Positions 7,755-17,603 of a stretch of DNA of 64,000 nt are shown here, in pieces (within the stretch, counting starts at the first letter, position 1; each line of letters starts with the position of its first letter). The stretch lies in NCBI RefSeq assembly GCF_003934285.1, contig NZ_RQWJ01000002.1, forward strand, positions 620,001-684,000, given 5' to 3'. A program made the translations under genes and the position numbers. Below the pieces are notes generated by a model. That model saw only the letters and a list, made by a program, of their open reading frames with translations. It did no database searches and had not been told where the DNA came from. The DNA is from Brevundimonas fluminis. GTDB taxonomy: Bacteria; Pseudomonadota; Alphaproteobacteria; Caulobacterales; Caulobacteraceae.

Positions 7755-8744
7755 ATGGCGCTAAGCCTTCTCGACATCGACGGCGCCCGGCTTCAGCTCG
7801 CCGGACACGAGACCTTCCCGCTCCGATATGGATGGCTAAAGAAGGCTTACGACGCCGTGGCCGAAGTTCAGGCGGGCGCGGACGGCGATCCTGTCAATGT
7901 CTTCGCAGACGAGGCGGCCATCGCGAGGTTCGGCGTCGGTCGAAACATGGTGCTCTCGATGAGGCACTGGTCTTTGGCAAGCGGCATACTGCGTCTGGAT
8001 GAAAGTCATGCTGGGCGCATCCCACGAATACTGACGGGCCAACTTGGTGATTTTCTATTCGGCGACTCGCGCGACGCCCATTTGGAGCATCCCGCTTCAC
8101 TCTGGTTGATCCATTGGAGTCTGGCCTCCACGCCGAGCCGAGCCGGCGCCTGGTACTGGGCATTCAATGAGTTCAACGAACCGTCGTTCGATCGCGAGCT
8201 CATGACGCAGCGGCTGGCGCGCCGGTGTCGCGAGCTGCAGGAGGCGGGGCGTCTGGACCGTGCCGCGAGCCCCGTCGTGCTTAAGCGGGACGTCGAATGT
8301 CTCGTGCGCACCTATCACGCCGCGGCGGCCACGGGGCGGCGCGCGCCTGAAGACAGCATCGAGTCGCCGCTCGCAGAGCTGGGATTGATTCAGCGGGCGG
8401 CTTTCGGCGACGCCTTTCGGTTCCGACGTGGCCCCAAACCCTCCTTGCCCGACGAGGTTTTCGCTTTTGCTCTGATCGACTTCTGGCGGCGGCTTCATCC
8501 GGGCCGAAAGTCCTTCTCGGTGGACTTTCTGACCTATGAGCGAGGCTCGCCGGGGCAGGTTCTCCTCCTCGACGAGGACTCGGTCGCCGAGCGTCTGTCC
8601 CGTTTGGAGGCGCTCACTGACGCAGGCCTGACCTGGGACGAATCTTCGGGCATGCGGCAGGTGTATGCGGCCCGTCTGGATGAGATCGACCCCTGGGCCA
8701 TCCTGGCGCGCCTCTACGACCGCGACATGAGGCTGGCGGCATGA
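7755..8744 (+). CDS. sspB: DUF4007 protein, SspB-like component of DNA phosphorothioation
   Basis: 329 aa. The N-terminus carries the DUF4007 hallmark 'GHETFPLRYGWLKKAYDAV' (residues 17-35), followed by a helical region with 'RFGVGRNMVLSMRHWSLA' and 'RILTGQLGDFLFG'. As I recall the literature, DUF4007 proteins encoded with a PAPS-reductase-like protein and a large ATPase are SspB, described as a nickase needed for single-strand phosphorothioation; nickase residues cannot be identified from sequence here. Its stop overlaps the start of the ATPase gene (ATGA), so the operon is tightly coupled. Confidence 0.82.
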   Translation: MALSLLDIDGARLQLAGHETFPLRYGWLKKAYDAVAEVQAGADGDPVNVFADEAAIARFGVGRNMVLSMRHWSLASGILRLDESHAGRIPRILTGQLGDFLFGDSRDAHLEHPASLWLIHWSLASTPSRAGAWYWAFNEFNEPSFDRELMTQRLARRCRELQEAGRLDRAASPVVLKRDVECLVRTYHAAAATGRRAPEDSIESPLAELGLIQRAAFGDAFRFRRGPKPSLPDEVFAFALIDFWRRLHPGRKSFSVDFLTYERGSPGQVLLLDEDSVAERLSRLEALTDAGLTWDESSGMRQVYAARLDEIDPWAILARLYDRDMRLAA

Positions 8745-11700
8745 CCGGCCGGCTCTCGGAGCGCATCCGGGTCGCCCGGCGGTTCACGCGTGCCGTTCGC
8801 GTCGACGACGGTCACGCCGATGGGGCCGCCCTTGAGGGCTACGTCTGCTCGCAGTCGGCGGTGGAGGCTCTCCTGTCCATGGCGCGCCACTCCGGCGAGA
8901 CTGGGCACGGCGCCTTCACCTGGACGGGACCCTACGGCAGCGGAAAGTCGAGTCTGGCCGTCGCCCTGGCGACGCTCGCCGCCGGAACTCCGGCGGCCGC
9001 GGAGCCCCTCTTGGCGACCCTGGCACCTTCAAGTCGAGACGAGCTTCGCGGATTTTTCCGGCCGAGCGCGACGCCCTGGCGCGTCGCGCCCGTGGTGGGA
9101 ACGCGCAGCGATCCCGGCGCGGAGATCGAACGGGCGCTCGGGGACGCGATCGGTCGCGACAAGGCGCTCGCGAGACGTGACGGCGAAGCTTTGGCCCGGT
9201 GGGCCATCCGCGTGTCGGCCGATCCGAAGACACATGGCCTCATCGTCCTCGTCGACGAGATGGGGAAGTTCCTCGAGCACGCCGCGCGCAGCGGCGGCGA
9301 TCTGCATGTTTTTCAGGAGCTGGCGGAGGCGGCGTCTCGGGCGGACGGACGATTGATCGTCGTCGGCATTCTTCACCAGGCCTTCGACGAGTATGCGCAG
9401 CGTCTGGGACGGGACGCGCGCGACGAGTGGCGCAAGATCCAGGGCCGCTATCTCGACGTGGCCGTGAATCTCGCGGCCGAGGAGCAGCTGGACCTCATCG
9501 GACGCGCCATCGAGGGCGACAAGCCGGCGGCTGGGAACGCCGTGAAGACCGTCGCGGCGGCGCTGCGGCCGGCCCGTGTGGGCAGCGGTGCTCATGTGGA
9601 GGCAAGGCTGGCGGCCTGCTGGCCGCTGCATCCCGTCGCCGCGGCGCTGCTGGGGCCCATCACCCGGCGTCGGTTCGGACAGAACCAGCGCAGCCTCTTC
9701 GGCTTCCTGTCCTCGGCGGAGCCCTTCGGTTTTCAGGCCTATCTGCAAACTGCGGACGGCCGAGACGCAGCGCCCTACTCCGCAGCTTCGCTGTGGGATT
9801 ATCTTCGGGCCAATCTGGATTCGGCGATCCTGGCCTCACCGGACGGCCACCGATGGGCGACCGCGCTTGACGCGCTTCATAGGGCGGAGGTGCGCGACGC
9901 CACTCCCCTGCACCTCGACGTCCTCAAAACCGTCGCCCTGATCGACCTCTTCAAAGACCGCTCAGGCCTGATCGCCAGTCCGGAGGTTCTGCAGACCGTC
10001 GTCCCCGAAGACGTCGACGTCGGCGGACTGTTGCGGGACCTGCAGACGTGGTCCGTGGTCATCCATCGCGCCCATGCGGGGGCCTATGCCCTCTACGCCG
10101 GCAGCGACTTCGACATCGACGCCGCCGCGGAGGCGGTGCGGCGCGCGGGCGTCACCGTCGACTTTCGTCGTCTCGCGCAGCAAGCCGCCCTACAGCCGAT
10201 CCTGGCCAAGCGTCACTATGAGACCACCGGAGCCCTGCGGTGGTTCGAGGTGGAGTTGACCCCGCTTCAGGACGTCGAAGCGCGAATTCGCGCCTATGCG
10301 CCGGCTCCCGGAGCGGCCGGCCTGTTCGTCCTCGCCCTCAGCACCCAGGCGGAGAGTCAGAGGCAGGCCGCCAAGATGCTCGACGCCGCGCTGGAGCATG
10401 CCGGCTCTCAGCTGGTGGTGTGCGGATGGAGCCGGGACAGCCTGACGCTGCGCGAGATCGCCCTGGATCTCGCCGCGCTGGAGCATGTGCGCGCTCACAG
10501 TCCTGAGTTGGAAGGCGACGCCGTCGCGCGACGGGAGATCGACGCCCGTCTCGCCCGTCTGTCGGCCGACCTCGAGGATCGGTTGGGAGAGGCGATCAAC
10601 AGCGTCGATTGGCGTCTTCCGGGCGAGGCCCGCAAGGTTCTGGACGTCCACGCCGCGGGGCCGGCAGGATTGAGCGTCCTGGCGTCTCGGCTGGCCGACT
10701 GGCGCTACCCCTTGGCGCCCCGGCTCCCCAATGAGCTCGTCAACAGGACCAAACCGTCGTCGAGCGCCCAGGCGGCGGTTCGAGCGCTTCTCTACGCCAT
10801 GGCCGAGCGCGACGATCGCGAACGCCTGGGCTTCGAAGGATTTCCTGCGGAAGCCGGGCTTCATATCAGCCTGCTCGAGGCGAGCGGACTGCATCGGTTC
10901 GACCCTGGGGGCGGGCGTTGGCGGTTCGTCGCGCCCAAGGACGGCGACGCGGCTCGGCTTGCGCCTCTCTGGCAGGCGACGGACGCCCTGCTCGAGGCGG
11001 GTGACGCCCTCGTCGGTGCGGCGAGGATCTATGAGCTGTGGCGGTCGCCCCCTTTCGGGGTGAGAGACGGCCTGCTGCCGATCTTGCTGGTGGCTTATCT
11101 GCTGACGCGCGCCGGGCGAAGCGCCCTTTACCTCGACGGCGTGTTCCGGCCGTCTTTGGACACCTTCTTCATAGATCGTCTGCTCCAAGAGCCGGCGAGC
11201 GTCTCCCTGCGGTCGGTCGAGCTCTCGGAAGTCGACGTGGCCTACATCGCCGCCATGGCTGAAGCGCTGTCGTCGGAGGAGGAACGGGTGCCCCCCACCT
11301 CCCTGGAAGTGGCCCGCGCCTTGGTGCGCCAAGTGCGCGAGCTGCCGGTTTGGACCCTCAGGACGAGCCGGCTCAGTCCGTCGGCGATCCAGCTGCGGGA
11401 TCGGGTGAAGGCTTCGAGCGATCCGAACCGTCTTCTGCTCGAGGACGTGCCCGAGGCATTGGGAGAGCCCATCGGGTCCCTTGCGGCGGTGACCATCGCG
11501 CGCAAGGTCTCCGCCTTGCTCGATGAGCTTCAGAAGGCCTATCCGGCCATGCTCCGCGATCTCGAGGCGGCCTTGAGGTCCGAACTGAGGGTGCGAGGGG
11601 ACGGCGAGCTGCCGCTGGAGCGACTGCGTCGGCGATCGGCCAATGTGCTCGGCCTGGTCGGCAATTTCCGGTTGGACGCCTTGGCGACGCGGCTGATGAG

Positions 11701-12100
11701 CTACACCGGGCGGCTTGAGGAGGTGGAAGGTCTGGCCAGCCTGGCGGCCAACAAACCACCCCGGGATTGGGTCGACCGGGACGTCGACGCCGCTCGGGTC
11801 GAATTGGCGGCTCTGGCGCAGCAGTTTCTGAAGGCCGAGGCGCTCGGCCATCTGAAGGGCCGTGCGGACGGCCGGATGGGCGTCGCCGTCTACATCAGCG
11901 ACCCCAGCTATCCGGAGCCGCAGGTTCAAGAGATCGACGTCAGCATCGCGGATCGCGAGCTCGCCGATGAGCTGGCGGGTCGTCTGCTGGCGGTCATGAC
12001 CAAGGAGGGCGTGAGCCGGGACGTGGCGATCGCGGCCGTGGCCAGGCTCGGGCTGGGCCTGCAGGTCCTTGACGATCAGGGAGCCGCGCAGGTCGCATGA
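8741..12100 (+). CDS. sspC: large P-loop ATPase, SspC-like
   Basis: 1119 aa. Walker A 'GPYGSGKSS' at residues 63-71 and Walker B 'LIVLVDEMGKF' at 167-177 lie in an N-terminal AAA-like domain. The remaining 900 residues are helical, with sensor/arginine-finger-like stretches ('GPITRRRFGQNQRSLFGFL') and a C-terminal domain without a known motif. It overlaps sspB by four bases and sspD by four bases. Role in the family: ATP-driven component of the DNA sulfur-modification complex with SspB and SspD. The position between DUF4007 and the PAPS-reductase-like gene, rather than detailed homology, supports the name. Confidence 0.82.
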   Translation: MTGRLSERIRVARRFTRAVRVDDGHADGAALEGYVCSQSAVEALLSMARHSGETGHGAFTWTGPYGSGKSSLAVALATLAAGTPAAAEPLLATLAPSSRDELRGFFRPSATPWRVAPVVGTRSDPGAEIERALGDAIGRDKALARRDGEALARWAIRVSADPKTHGLIVLVDEMGKFLEHAARSGGDLHVFQELAEAASRADGRLIVVGILHQAFDEYAQRLGRDARDEWRKIQGRYLDVAVNLAAEEQLDLIGRAIEGDKPAAGNAVKTVAAALRPARVGSGAHVEARLAACWPLHPVAAALLGPITRRRFGQNQRSLFGFLSSAEPFGFQAYLQTADGRDAAPYSAASLWDYLRANLDSAILASPDGHRWATALDALHRAEVRDATPLHLDVLKTVALIDLFKDRSGLIASPEVLQTVVPEDVDVGGLLRDLQTWSVVIHRAHAGAYALYAGSDFDIDAAAEAVRRAGVTVDFRRLAQQAALQPILAKRHYETTGALRWFEVELTPLQDVEARIRAYAPAPGAAGLFVLALSTQAESQRQAAKMLDAALEHAGSQLVVCGWSRDSLTLREIALDLAALEHVRAHSPELEGDAVARREIDARLARLSADLEDRLGEAINSVDWRLPGEARKVLDVHAAGPAGLSVLASRLADWRYPLAPRLPNELVNRTKPSSSAQAAVRALLYAMAERDDRERLGFEGFPAEAGLHISLLEASGLHRFDPGGGRWRFVAPKDGDAARLAPLWQATDALLEAGDALVGAARIYELWRSPPFGVRDGLLPILLVAYLLTRAGRSALYLDGVFRPSLDTFFIDRLLQEPASVSLRSVELSEVDVAYIAAMAEALSSEEERVPPTSLEVARALVRQVRELPVWTLRTSRLSPSAIQLRDRVKASSDPNRLLLEDVPEALGEPIGSLAAVTIARKVSALLDELQKAYPAMLRDLEAALRSELRVRGDGELPLERLRRRSANVLGLVGNFRLDALATRLMSYTGRLEEVEGLASLAANKPPRDWVDRDVDAARVELAALAQQFLKAEALGHLKGRADGRMGVAVYISDPSYPEPQVQEIDVSIADRELADELAGRLLAVMTKEGVSRDVAIAAVARLGLGLQVLDDQGAAQVA

Positions 12101-12924
12101 TGGAGCGGCACGTCCTTGGGATATCGGGCGGGCGGGACAGCGCGGCCCTGGCCGTCTACATGCGCCAGCAGCGGCCGGAGCTCGACATCGAGTATTTCTT
12201 CACCGACACCGGCAAGGAACTGCCGGAGGTCTACGAGTTTCTCGGTCGCCTGGAGGGCTTTCTCGGCAAGCCGATCGAACGTCTCAACCCGGATCGGGAC
12301 TTCGATTTCTGGCTCAAGGAGTACAAGGACTTCCTGCCCTCGCCCCAGACCCGGTGGTGCACCCGGCAGCTGAAGATCAAGCCGTTCGAGGCGTGGGTGA
12401 AGCCGTCGGTGCAGCGGGGCGACATCGTCCACAGCTATGTGGCCATCCGGTCCGACGAAGATTACCGCGAAGGCTATGTGTCGGGACAGTCCAACCTCAG
12501 GGTCCATCTGCCGTTCCGCGAAGCCGGGATCGACAAGGCGGGCGTCACCGAGCTTCTGGAAGCTGCTGGCGTCGGGCTGCCGAGCTATTATCGTTGGCGG
12601 TCGCGGAGCGGATGCACCTTCTGCTTCTACCAGCAGAAAATCGAATGGGCGCGGCTGCTCGAAGAGCATCCCGACGCCTTCGAGGACGCCAAGCGCTATG
12701 AGAAGACGGCGCTGGAGCACGGCTCGCCCTTCACCTGGAGTCATGGCGAGAGCCTCGAGCAGCTGTCGCGTCCCGAGCGCCTGGCGCAGATCCGCCTCGA
12801 CCATGAGCGTCGCGTCGAACGGCTGAAGAAGAAGCGGCTGATCAACGCCCTTCACGACGACGCAATTGAGATGGACGAGGTCTACGGCTCAGCCGGGAAG
12901 ATGTGCGTCACCTGCCACAAATGA
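12097..12924 (+). CDS. sspD: PAPS-reductase-family ATP pyrophosphatase (SspD/DndC-like)
   Basis: 275 aa. The PP-loop 'SGGRDSAA' at residues 10-17 (Arg in place of the usual Lys) is the ATP-pyrophosphatase signature, followed by 'FTDTGKELPE'. Five Cys stand out: C88 ('RWCTR'), the pair C173/C176 ('SGCTFCF') and the pair C270/C273 ('MCVTCHK'); four of them could hold an iron-sulfur cluster as known for DndC. Expected job: activate the DNA phosphate with ATP and transfer sulfur from the SspA persulfide. At 275 residues it is much shorter than canonical DndC (about 500), which fits the SspD type. Last gene of sspBCD; ends 11 bases before a convergent operon. Confidence 0.85.
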   Translation: MMERHVLGISGGRDSAALAVYMRQQRPELDIEYFFTDTGKELPEVYEFLGRLEGFLGKPIERLNPDRDFDFWLKEYKDFLPSPQTRWCTRQLKIKPFEAWVKPSVQRGDIVHSYVAIRSDEDYREGYVSGQSNLRVHLPFREAGIDKAGVTELLEAAGVGLPSYYRWRSRSGCTFCFYQQKIEWARLLEEHPDAFEDAKRYEKTALEHGSPFTWSHGESLEQLSRPERLAQIRLDHERRVERLKKKRLINALHDDAIEMDEVYGSAGKMCVTCHK

Positions 12925-12935
12925 GCGACCACCCT

Positions 12936-15104
12936 CTAGAGGATGTGCTCTAGGTCGTAGGCCGTCAGAATCGGGCGAAGAGCCGCGTAGGCTTGGTTAC
13001 GGTTCTCCGCGAGGCCTGAGAACTCCGCCACCCGCTTCAGCTCCGCGGTGATGAGCTTCCTGGCCGCGCCGCTCTCGTCATGAGCGTCTTCAGGCAAAAC
13101 CACGACATAGTCGTGGATGTGGGCGAGCGTCTTGCCCGGAGATCGGCGCAGGATGCGGCCCCGGCGTTGGATGAACTGGCGGGGATCGCGAGAACTGGCG
13201 AGGATGTAGGCCGTGTCGCAGGCCGGGACGTCGATCCCCTCGTCCAGGCATTTGATGGCGACGAGCCCGTCGATCGCCGCGGTCTTGAAGGCCTCGAGGA
13301 TGAGATCGCGGTCGCGTCGAGACTCACGCGCGGTGAACCGCGACACCTTCCACCCCAGCCCGTCGAGGAGTCGGCTGACCGCTTCGATCTGGCGCATGGG
13401 CTGGCCTTCGTCCGCTACATCGCCCTCTTCGATGCCGTCGAGGTCGACCTGACCGTCGCCGCAGTAGAAGAGCGCATGCGGCGTGGGTTGCTTTCCGGCG
13501 AGCGTGTGCTCAAGCGCGCCCATCTTGTTGGCCGCAGAGCCTATGATGCGGGCCCGCTTCATCAGCAGAGCCGTCAGTGCGGCGCTCGGCGGACCGGAGC
13601 TCTTGTCCTCGCGGACGAAGGCGCGGGCGATGTCGTCCGAAAGGCTGATGAACTCGTCGGCCTCATCGGCCGTCAGGGGCACGACGACGGGATAGTAGTT
13701 GTAAGGGGTGAGCACCTTGTCGGTGATGGCCTGGGCCAGTGTGTAGCTGAACACGACGTCGCCGTAATAGGCCTTGAGCCGGTCGTTTCGCTCATCGTCC
13801 AGATAGTGCATCGGCGTCGCCGAAAGGCCGATCCGGTAGTCCGCGTTGGCCGGCAGGGACGAAGCGAGGGCTGCGGACCCGTGGTGGTGACATTCGTCGC
13901 CGATCCACAGCAGGCGGGTCTTCGGGACGCGCGCGAGGAGGGATTGAAACTCCGGGGATCGGAGCGTGCGGTTGACGACGACGATCGCCTGGAAGGCATC
14001 GGACCCGCCCTGCATGTCCAGCACGCGTCTTTGCAGCTCGTCGTGCCAAAGGTCTTTGGACACGTAGCACTGCAGCGGACGGATGTTGAACGCTTCCAGG
14101 ATCTCGCACCATTGATCAGCGAGGCTCTGGTAGGGCGCTGCGATGACGACCGTCAGGCCCGGCACGCCCTTGGCCATCTGCACCACTGCATAGATCGCGG
14201 TGATGGTCTTTCCGGCGCCGGTGGCCAGGTCGAAGATCCCGCGATAGCCGTTGGCCTGCCAAGCGCGCAGAGCCTGACGCTGATGCTCGCGCATCTGGAA
14301 GGGCATGCCGTTGATAGTGGCCGGGGGACGCGGTCGGCGCGCGTCCGCATCGACCGAAGCGGCTTCCTGTTCGTCCCGCGCTTTGAGACGAGCTGCGATG
14401 AGCGCTTCGCGCTCGCTGTCGGGTGGGGCGTCCAGGGCGGCCGCGACCTCAAGCAGATTGTCTTTGAGAGCCGCGGGCAGATCGATCACGACCGTGCCGC
14501 GACTGCGATTGTCCCAAAGCCGTTCGAAGCTCTCCCGATGCGGCTCATGCCAAGCCGCCAACTCCGGCCGCCAGGTCGGGAAGACGTTGATGGATTCGTA
14601 GTTCTGCGTCGGCAGAAGCGCCGCGGCGCTCTCATTGGCCGAGCCGGAGAAGACGACGGCGTCGCCCGCTTCGTCCGAGATGATCCCGACCTTGTCATGG
14701 TAGATCCCGTTCGGGCGCAGAGCCACGCGGATCTCCAGGCGGCCTTGGGCGATGAGCCAGGCCAGGGCCTTGAAGCGGTGCTGAAACAGCTCGTCGTCGA
14801 CGCCGGTCACCGCATCGACCATTTCGGCCCCGATCCGATCCGACACCTCCTTCAGCCGCAGGCCCTCCCGCACGGCGTCGACGTCGCCTTGAGCCGTGAA
14901 GGCGCCGACAACCAGGCGTATCCGGCCGTCGCCCTTGATGAAGACGGTGAGGGCCTGGGCGGCTTCGCTCAGCGAGGAGGCCGAGAAATAGCCCACCGCG
15001 CGGTCGTAGCGCTTCGCCGTGGCGAGGGCGGGGAAGTAGAACTGCCGCAGGATGTCGTCCTGATCGGACTTGTAGACGCCTTTGAGGGCAATGCTTCGCA
15101 GCAT
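12936..15104 (-). CDS. PLD-nuclease/DEAD-box helicase restriction protein of a phosphorothioation system
   Basis: 722 aa starting at the ATG at 15104; the open frame above it is antisense-like and overlaps the upstream gene. The N-terminal 200 residues form a PLD-type nuclease domain with one HxK centre ('HDK', residues 136-138, then 'SGSANES'). Then an SF2 helicase: motif I 'ATGAGKT' (293-299), motif II 'DECH' (402-405), motif III 'SAT' (427-429), motif VI 'QRRGRILR' (645-652). This layout matches the family annotated as 'DNA phosphorothioation system restriction enzyme'. It should unwind and cut DNA lacking the sulfur mark. Last gene of the restriction operon; which letter of the SspFGH module it matches I cannot decide. 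Confidence 0.85.
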   Translation of the reverse strand: MLRSIALKGVYKSDQDDILRQFYFPALATAKRYDRAVGYFSASSLSEAAQALTVFIKGDGRIRLVVGAFTAQGDVDAVREGLRLKEVSDRIGAEMVDAVTGVDDELFQHRFKALAWLIAQGRLEIRVALRPNGIYHDKVGIISDEAGDAVVFSGSANESAAALLPTQNYESINVFPTWRPELAAWHEPHRESFERLWDNRSRGTVVIDLPAALKDNLLEVAAALDAPPDSEREALIAARLKARDEQEAASVDADARRPRPPATINGMPFQMREHQRQALRAWQANGYRGIFDLATGAGKTITAIYAVVQMAKGVPGLTVVIAAPYQSLADQWCEILEAFNIRPLQCYVSKDLWHDELQRRVLDMQGGSDAFQAIVVVNRTLRSPEFQSLLARVPKTRLLWIGDECHHHGSAALASSLPANADYRIGLSATPMHYLDDERNDRLKAYYGDVVFSYTLAQAITDKVLTPYNYYPVVVPLTADEADEFISLSDDIARAFVREDKSSGPPSAALTALLMKRARIIGSAANKMGALEHTLAGKQPTPHALFYCGDGQVDLDGIEEGDVADEGQPMRQIEAVSRLLDGLGWKVSRFTARESRRDRDLILEAFKTAAIDGLVAIKCLDEGIDVPACDTAYILASSRDPRQFIQRRGRILRRSPGKTLAHIHDYVVVLPEDAHDESGAARKLITAELKRVAEFSGLAENRNQAYAALRPILTAYDLEHIL

Positions 15105-15106
15105 CC

Positions 15107-15583
15107 CTAGAAGGTCACCGCGCCAAGGTCGGGTTCGGGCGTCGCCGGCTGCAGGTGGCCGCGCTCCCGCAGCAGGGCCAGAAGGGCCTTGTCGGGGTAT
15201 TCGCCGCCATTGCGCAGAAAATAGTCCTTGATCAGAGCCAGACCGCCGTTGGCGTACTCCTCGAAGATGGTGGCGCATCGCCCTTCTTCGCCCTCGCGAA
15301 GAATCTCGACGTCCTGCTCTTCGGCGACGGCCAAGGTCCACAGCAGGTCTTCCGCGGCGGCGTCGGCTTCGAACTGCTGATAGGAGATGTCCTCTGTGCC
15401 CTGCGAGCGATCGAGCGGGAGCCGACGACCTTCCGAGAAGCCAAGGAGGGCCGCGAAACACAGCACTTCGCGCAGGGTCGGAAACAGCTTCCGATCCGAT
15501 CCGGGCACAGGCTGGCTGGCGAGCCGCTGGACGAGGTCCTCATAGACACGGCTGCGGTGGATGTTGGGAGCGCGGTCGGACAT
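15107..15583 (-). CDS. Dnd/Ssp-associated protein 4-like
   Basis: 158 aa. 'RSRVYEDLVQRLAS', 'FPTLREVLCFAALLGFSEGRRLPL' (each given in part as landmarks) and 'ILREGEEGRCATIFEEYANGG' match my memory of the Dnd-system-associated protein 4 family, a small helical protein found only with phosphorothioation clusters. No catalytic motif is visible, so it is likely a structural or DNA-recognition subunit linking the SMC-like ATPase and the helicase-nuclease. Its ATG overlaps the stop of the ATPase gene (ATGA) and it ends two bases before the helicase gene start, so all three are cotranslated. Confidence 0.7.
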   Translation of the reverse strand: MSDRAPNIHRSRVYEDLVQRLASQPVPGSDRKLFPTLREVLCFAALLGFSEGRRLPLDRSQGTEDISYQQFEADAAAEDLLWTLAVAEEQDVEILREGEEGRCATIFEEYANGGLALIKDYFLRNGGEYPDKALLALLRERGHLQPATPEPDLGAVTF

Positions 15584-17601
15584 CAGCGGGTCACCCGAAC
15601 GAAGGCGCTGCCGTCGTGTGGCGCGCCAAAGACGGCGGTTTCGACGTCCTTGCCGTGGAACTGCCGGACCTCGACCTTGCGGCCGTCTCGATCCGCCCGG
15701 TTGTGACGCACGAGCACGACCTCTTCGCCGATGCGGTCGCCGAGCGCCTCCATGACGGGACCCGAGGCCTGGGACTTGGACAACATCAGAACGACCTGCC
15801 CCGCCATCTGCGGGATGAAGGAGGCGGTGGTGCGTCGGTACTCCTCATCGAGCTGCCCGAACGGGGAGTCCAGAACCAGCGGCGCGACCGTGCCTTTGAG
15901 CAGCCGGCGGTCGGACGCGTTCTCACGAACCCGAGCGAACTCGACGAGGGCGGCGGTGAAGGCCAGGCCCAGGAGCTGGTTCTCGCCGCTCGACTTGGGC
16001 ATCTGGGTGCCAGCGTGGTTGACGAGGCTGATGGCGTAGTCGTTGCTCATGCTCAGCTTGAAGGCCTTACGGCTGGTGTCGGCCAGGATGCGGTTGATCG
16101 AGGCCCGCAAGACCCCTCGGGCCTCCTCCTCCTCCCGCTTCAGGTCCAGTTCCAACTGCCCCTTGAGCCGCTCGCAGAGGGCGTAGCGGGTCATGAAGAC
16201 GCGTGAGCCGGCGTCCTCATCCGCCAGCTTCTTCAGCTCGCGCTCGGCCGACGCCTTTTCCTGTTCGGCCGCTGAGATCCGGTGATCGAAGCCGCCCAGC
16301 TGCTGGCGCTTCAGGTTGGCTTCCTGGCGCAGTTCATTGCGCTTGGTTTCGCGCTCGGCGATATCGTCGAAATCGATGCCCTTCAGGCTTTCGGAGACGT
16401 CATCGAGTTCCTGCTCGTGGCGCGAGATGTCTTCGCGGGCCTCGTTGAGCCGCTTGTTGGCCGCGTCGAGGCGTGCGGGAGCCTTTTGGCGTTCCGACTT
16501 GAGCTGCGACAGGCGCGCCTTGACCTTGCCGATCCGGCTGCGAAGCGTGGCATTGGCCGCCTTGTGCAGGAGGCTCGACACAGCGGCGTGGGCGTCCGTG
16601 CCGGGTTCGAGGTCGGCGCCGCAGATGCAGCGCTTGAGATCCAGGATGTCGTGGACGAACTCCTCATTGTAGGGCGAGGGTAGCCGTCCCTTGGTCTCCT
16701 GCTGGTCCAGGTGGTCCATGGCCAGTTCGGTGATCTTGGTCGACACCAGGAACCGGCCGTTGTCGCCCAACCACTTCAGCACCTCGGTCTGGGCGTCCGA
16801 CTCGCGCGCCCGGGCCCTCTTGAGCTCGTCCTTAGCTTTATCACGACGCGCCTGAAGGGTCTTGGCGGCCGCAGAGTTGCGCAGCTTGTCATCGATGTCG
16901 GCAATCCGCTGATCGATCGCCTCGATCTCACCCAAGAGGCCGTCCTTGGCGACATGGGCTGCCGTGATCTGACCAGCGAGCGCGTCGATCCGGGCGCTCA
17001 ACGCATCCATCGACGACGACGCCTTGGTATTGGGCATCTGACGCCGATACCAGGTGGCGGTTTCCTCGAGGTCGCCGATGGCGGTTTCGATGAGCGAGCA
17101 GCCGAGGATGTCCTGCACCGCTCGGCGCACGGCACGGCGATTGTCTTCGCCGAGGAAGAACTCCGCGTGTTCGCCATCGAACAGGAAATGGCCAGCCATG
17201 CTCTTGGGGATGACCGTGTTGATGAAGGCGTCGGCGTTCGGCAGGGTGACGTGGCTGCCGCCGTCGATGCGCATTATGGTGAATTCACGGTCGCCGCCGC
17301 CGCCTTTCGTGAAGCGGCGGGCGCGGTAGCGGCTGGCATTGTGTTCGAAGAGCACTTCGACAAAGGCGTGCTGCGCGCCGGCGGCCCGGGCGTCGTAGTT
17401 GACCAGATCATCACGCTTCTCGAAGCGTTCCGTGGTCTGGCCGTAGAAGCACCAGAGCAGGGCATTGAGCAGCGTGGTCTTGCCGACGCCGTTCTCGGCA
17501 TGGATCAGGGTGACGTTACGTTCGGGGTCTTGAGAGAACTCGATCGAATGCTCGCCGAAAAAGCAGCGAAAATCCTTTAGGGTGATCCGCGACAGCCACA
17601 T
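15583..17601 (-). CDS. DndD-like SMC/Rad50-type ATPase
   Basis: 672 aa. Walker A 'ENGVGKTT' at residues 36-43; long coiled-coil arms (about 200-310 and 345-460) broken by a zinc-hook-like 'CICG' at 325-328; ABC signature region 'SSGENQLLGLAF' and Walker B 'LVLDSPFGQLDEE' near the C-terminus. This is the DndD pattern. In canonical Dnd clusters DndD is part of modification, but here it sits in the convergent operon with the helicase-nuclease rather than with the PAPS-reductase-like gene, so a role in restriction (SspFGH-like module) is more likely. That placement is inference from gene order. Confidence 0.85.
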   Translation of the reverse strand: MWLSRITLKDFRCFFGEHSIEFSQDPERNVTLIHAENGVGKTTLLNALLWCFYGQTTERFEKRDDLVNYDARAAGAQHAFVEVLFEHNASRYRARRFTKGGGGDREFTIMRIDGGSHVTLPNADAFINTVIPKSMAGHFLFDGEHAEFFLGEDNRRAVRRAVQDILGCSLIETAIGDLEETATWYRRQMPNTKASSSMDALSARIDALAGQITAAHVAKDGLLGEIEAIDQRIADIDDKLRNSAAAKTLQARRDKAKDELKRARARESDAQTEVLKWLGDNGRFLVSTKITELAMDHLDQQETKGRLPSPYNEEFVHDILDLKRCICGADLEPGTDAHAAVSSLLHKAANATLRSRIGKVKARLSQLKSERQKAPARLDAANKRLNEAREDISRHEQELDDVSESLKGIDFDDIAERETKRNELRQEANLKRQQLGGFDHRISAAEQEKASAERELKKLADEDAGSRVFMTRYALCERLKGQLELDLKREEEEARGVLRASINRILADTSRKAFKLSMSNDYAISLVNHAGTQMPKSSGENQLLGLAFTAALVEFARVRENASDRRLLKGTVAPLVLDSPFGQLDEEYRRTTASFIPQMAGQVVLMLSKSQASGPVMEALGDRIGEEVVLVRHNRADRDGRKVEVRQFHGKDVETAVFGAPHDGSAFVRVTR

Positions 17602-17603
17602 CC

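Noticed and set aside
10190..11929. 579-codon minus-strand frame opposite the ATPase gene
   Set aside because: Shadow of sspC; no ribosome binding site and no domain pattern.
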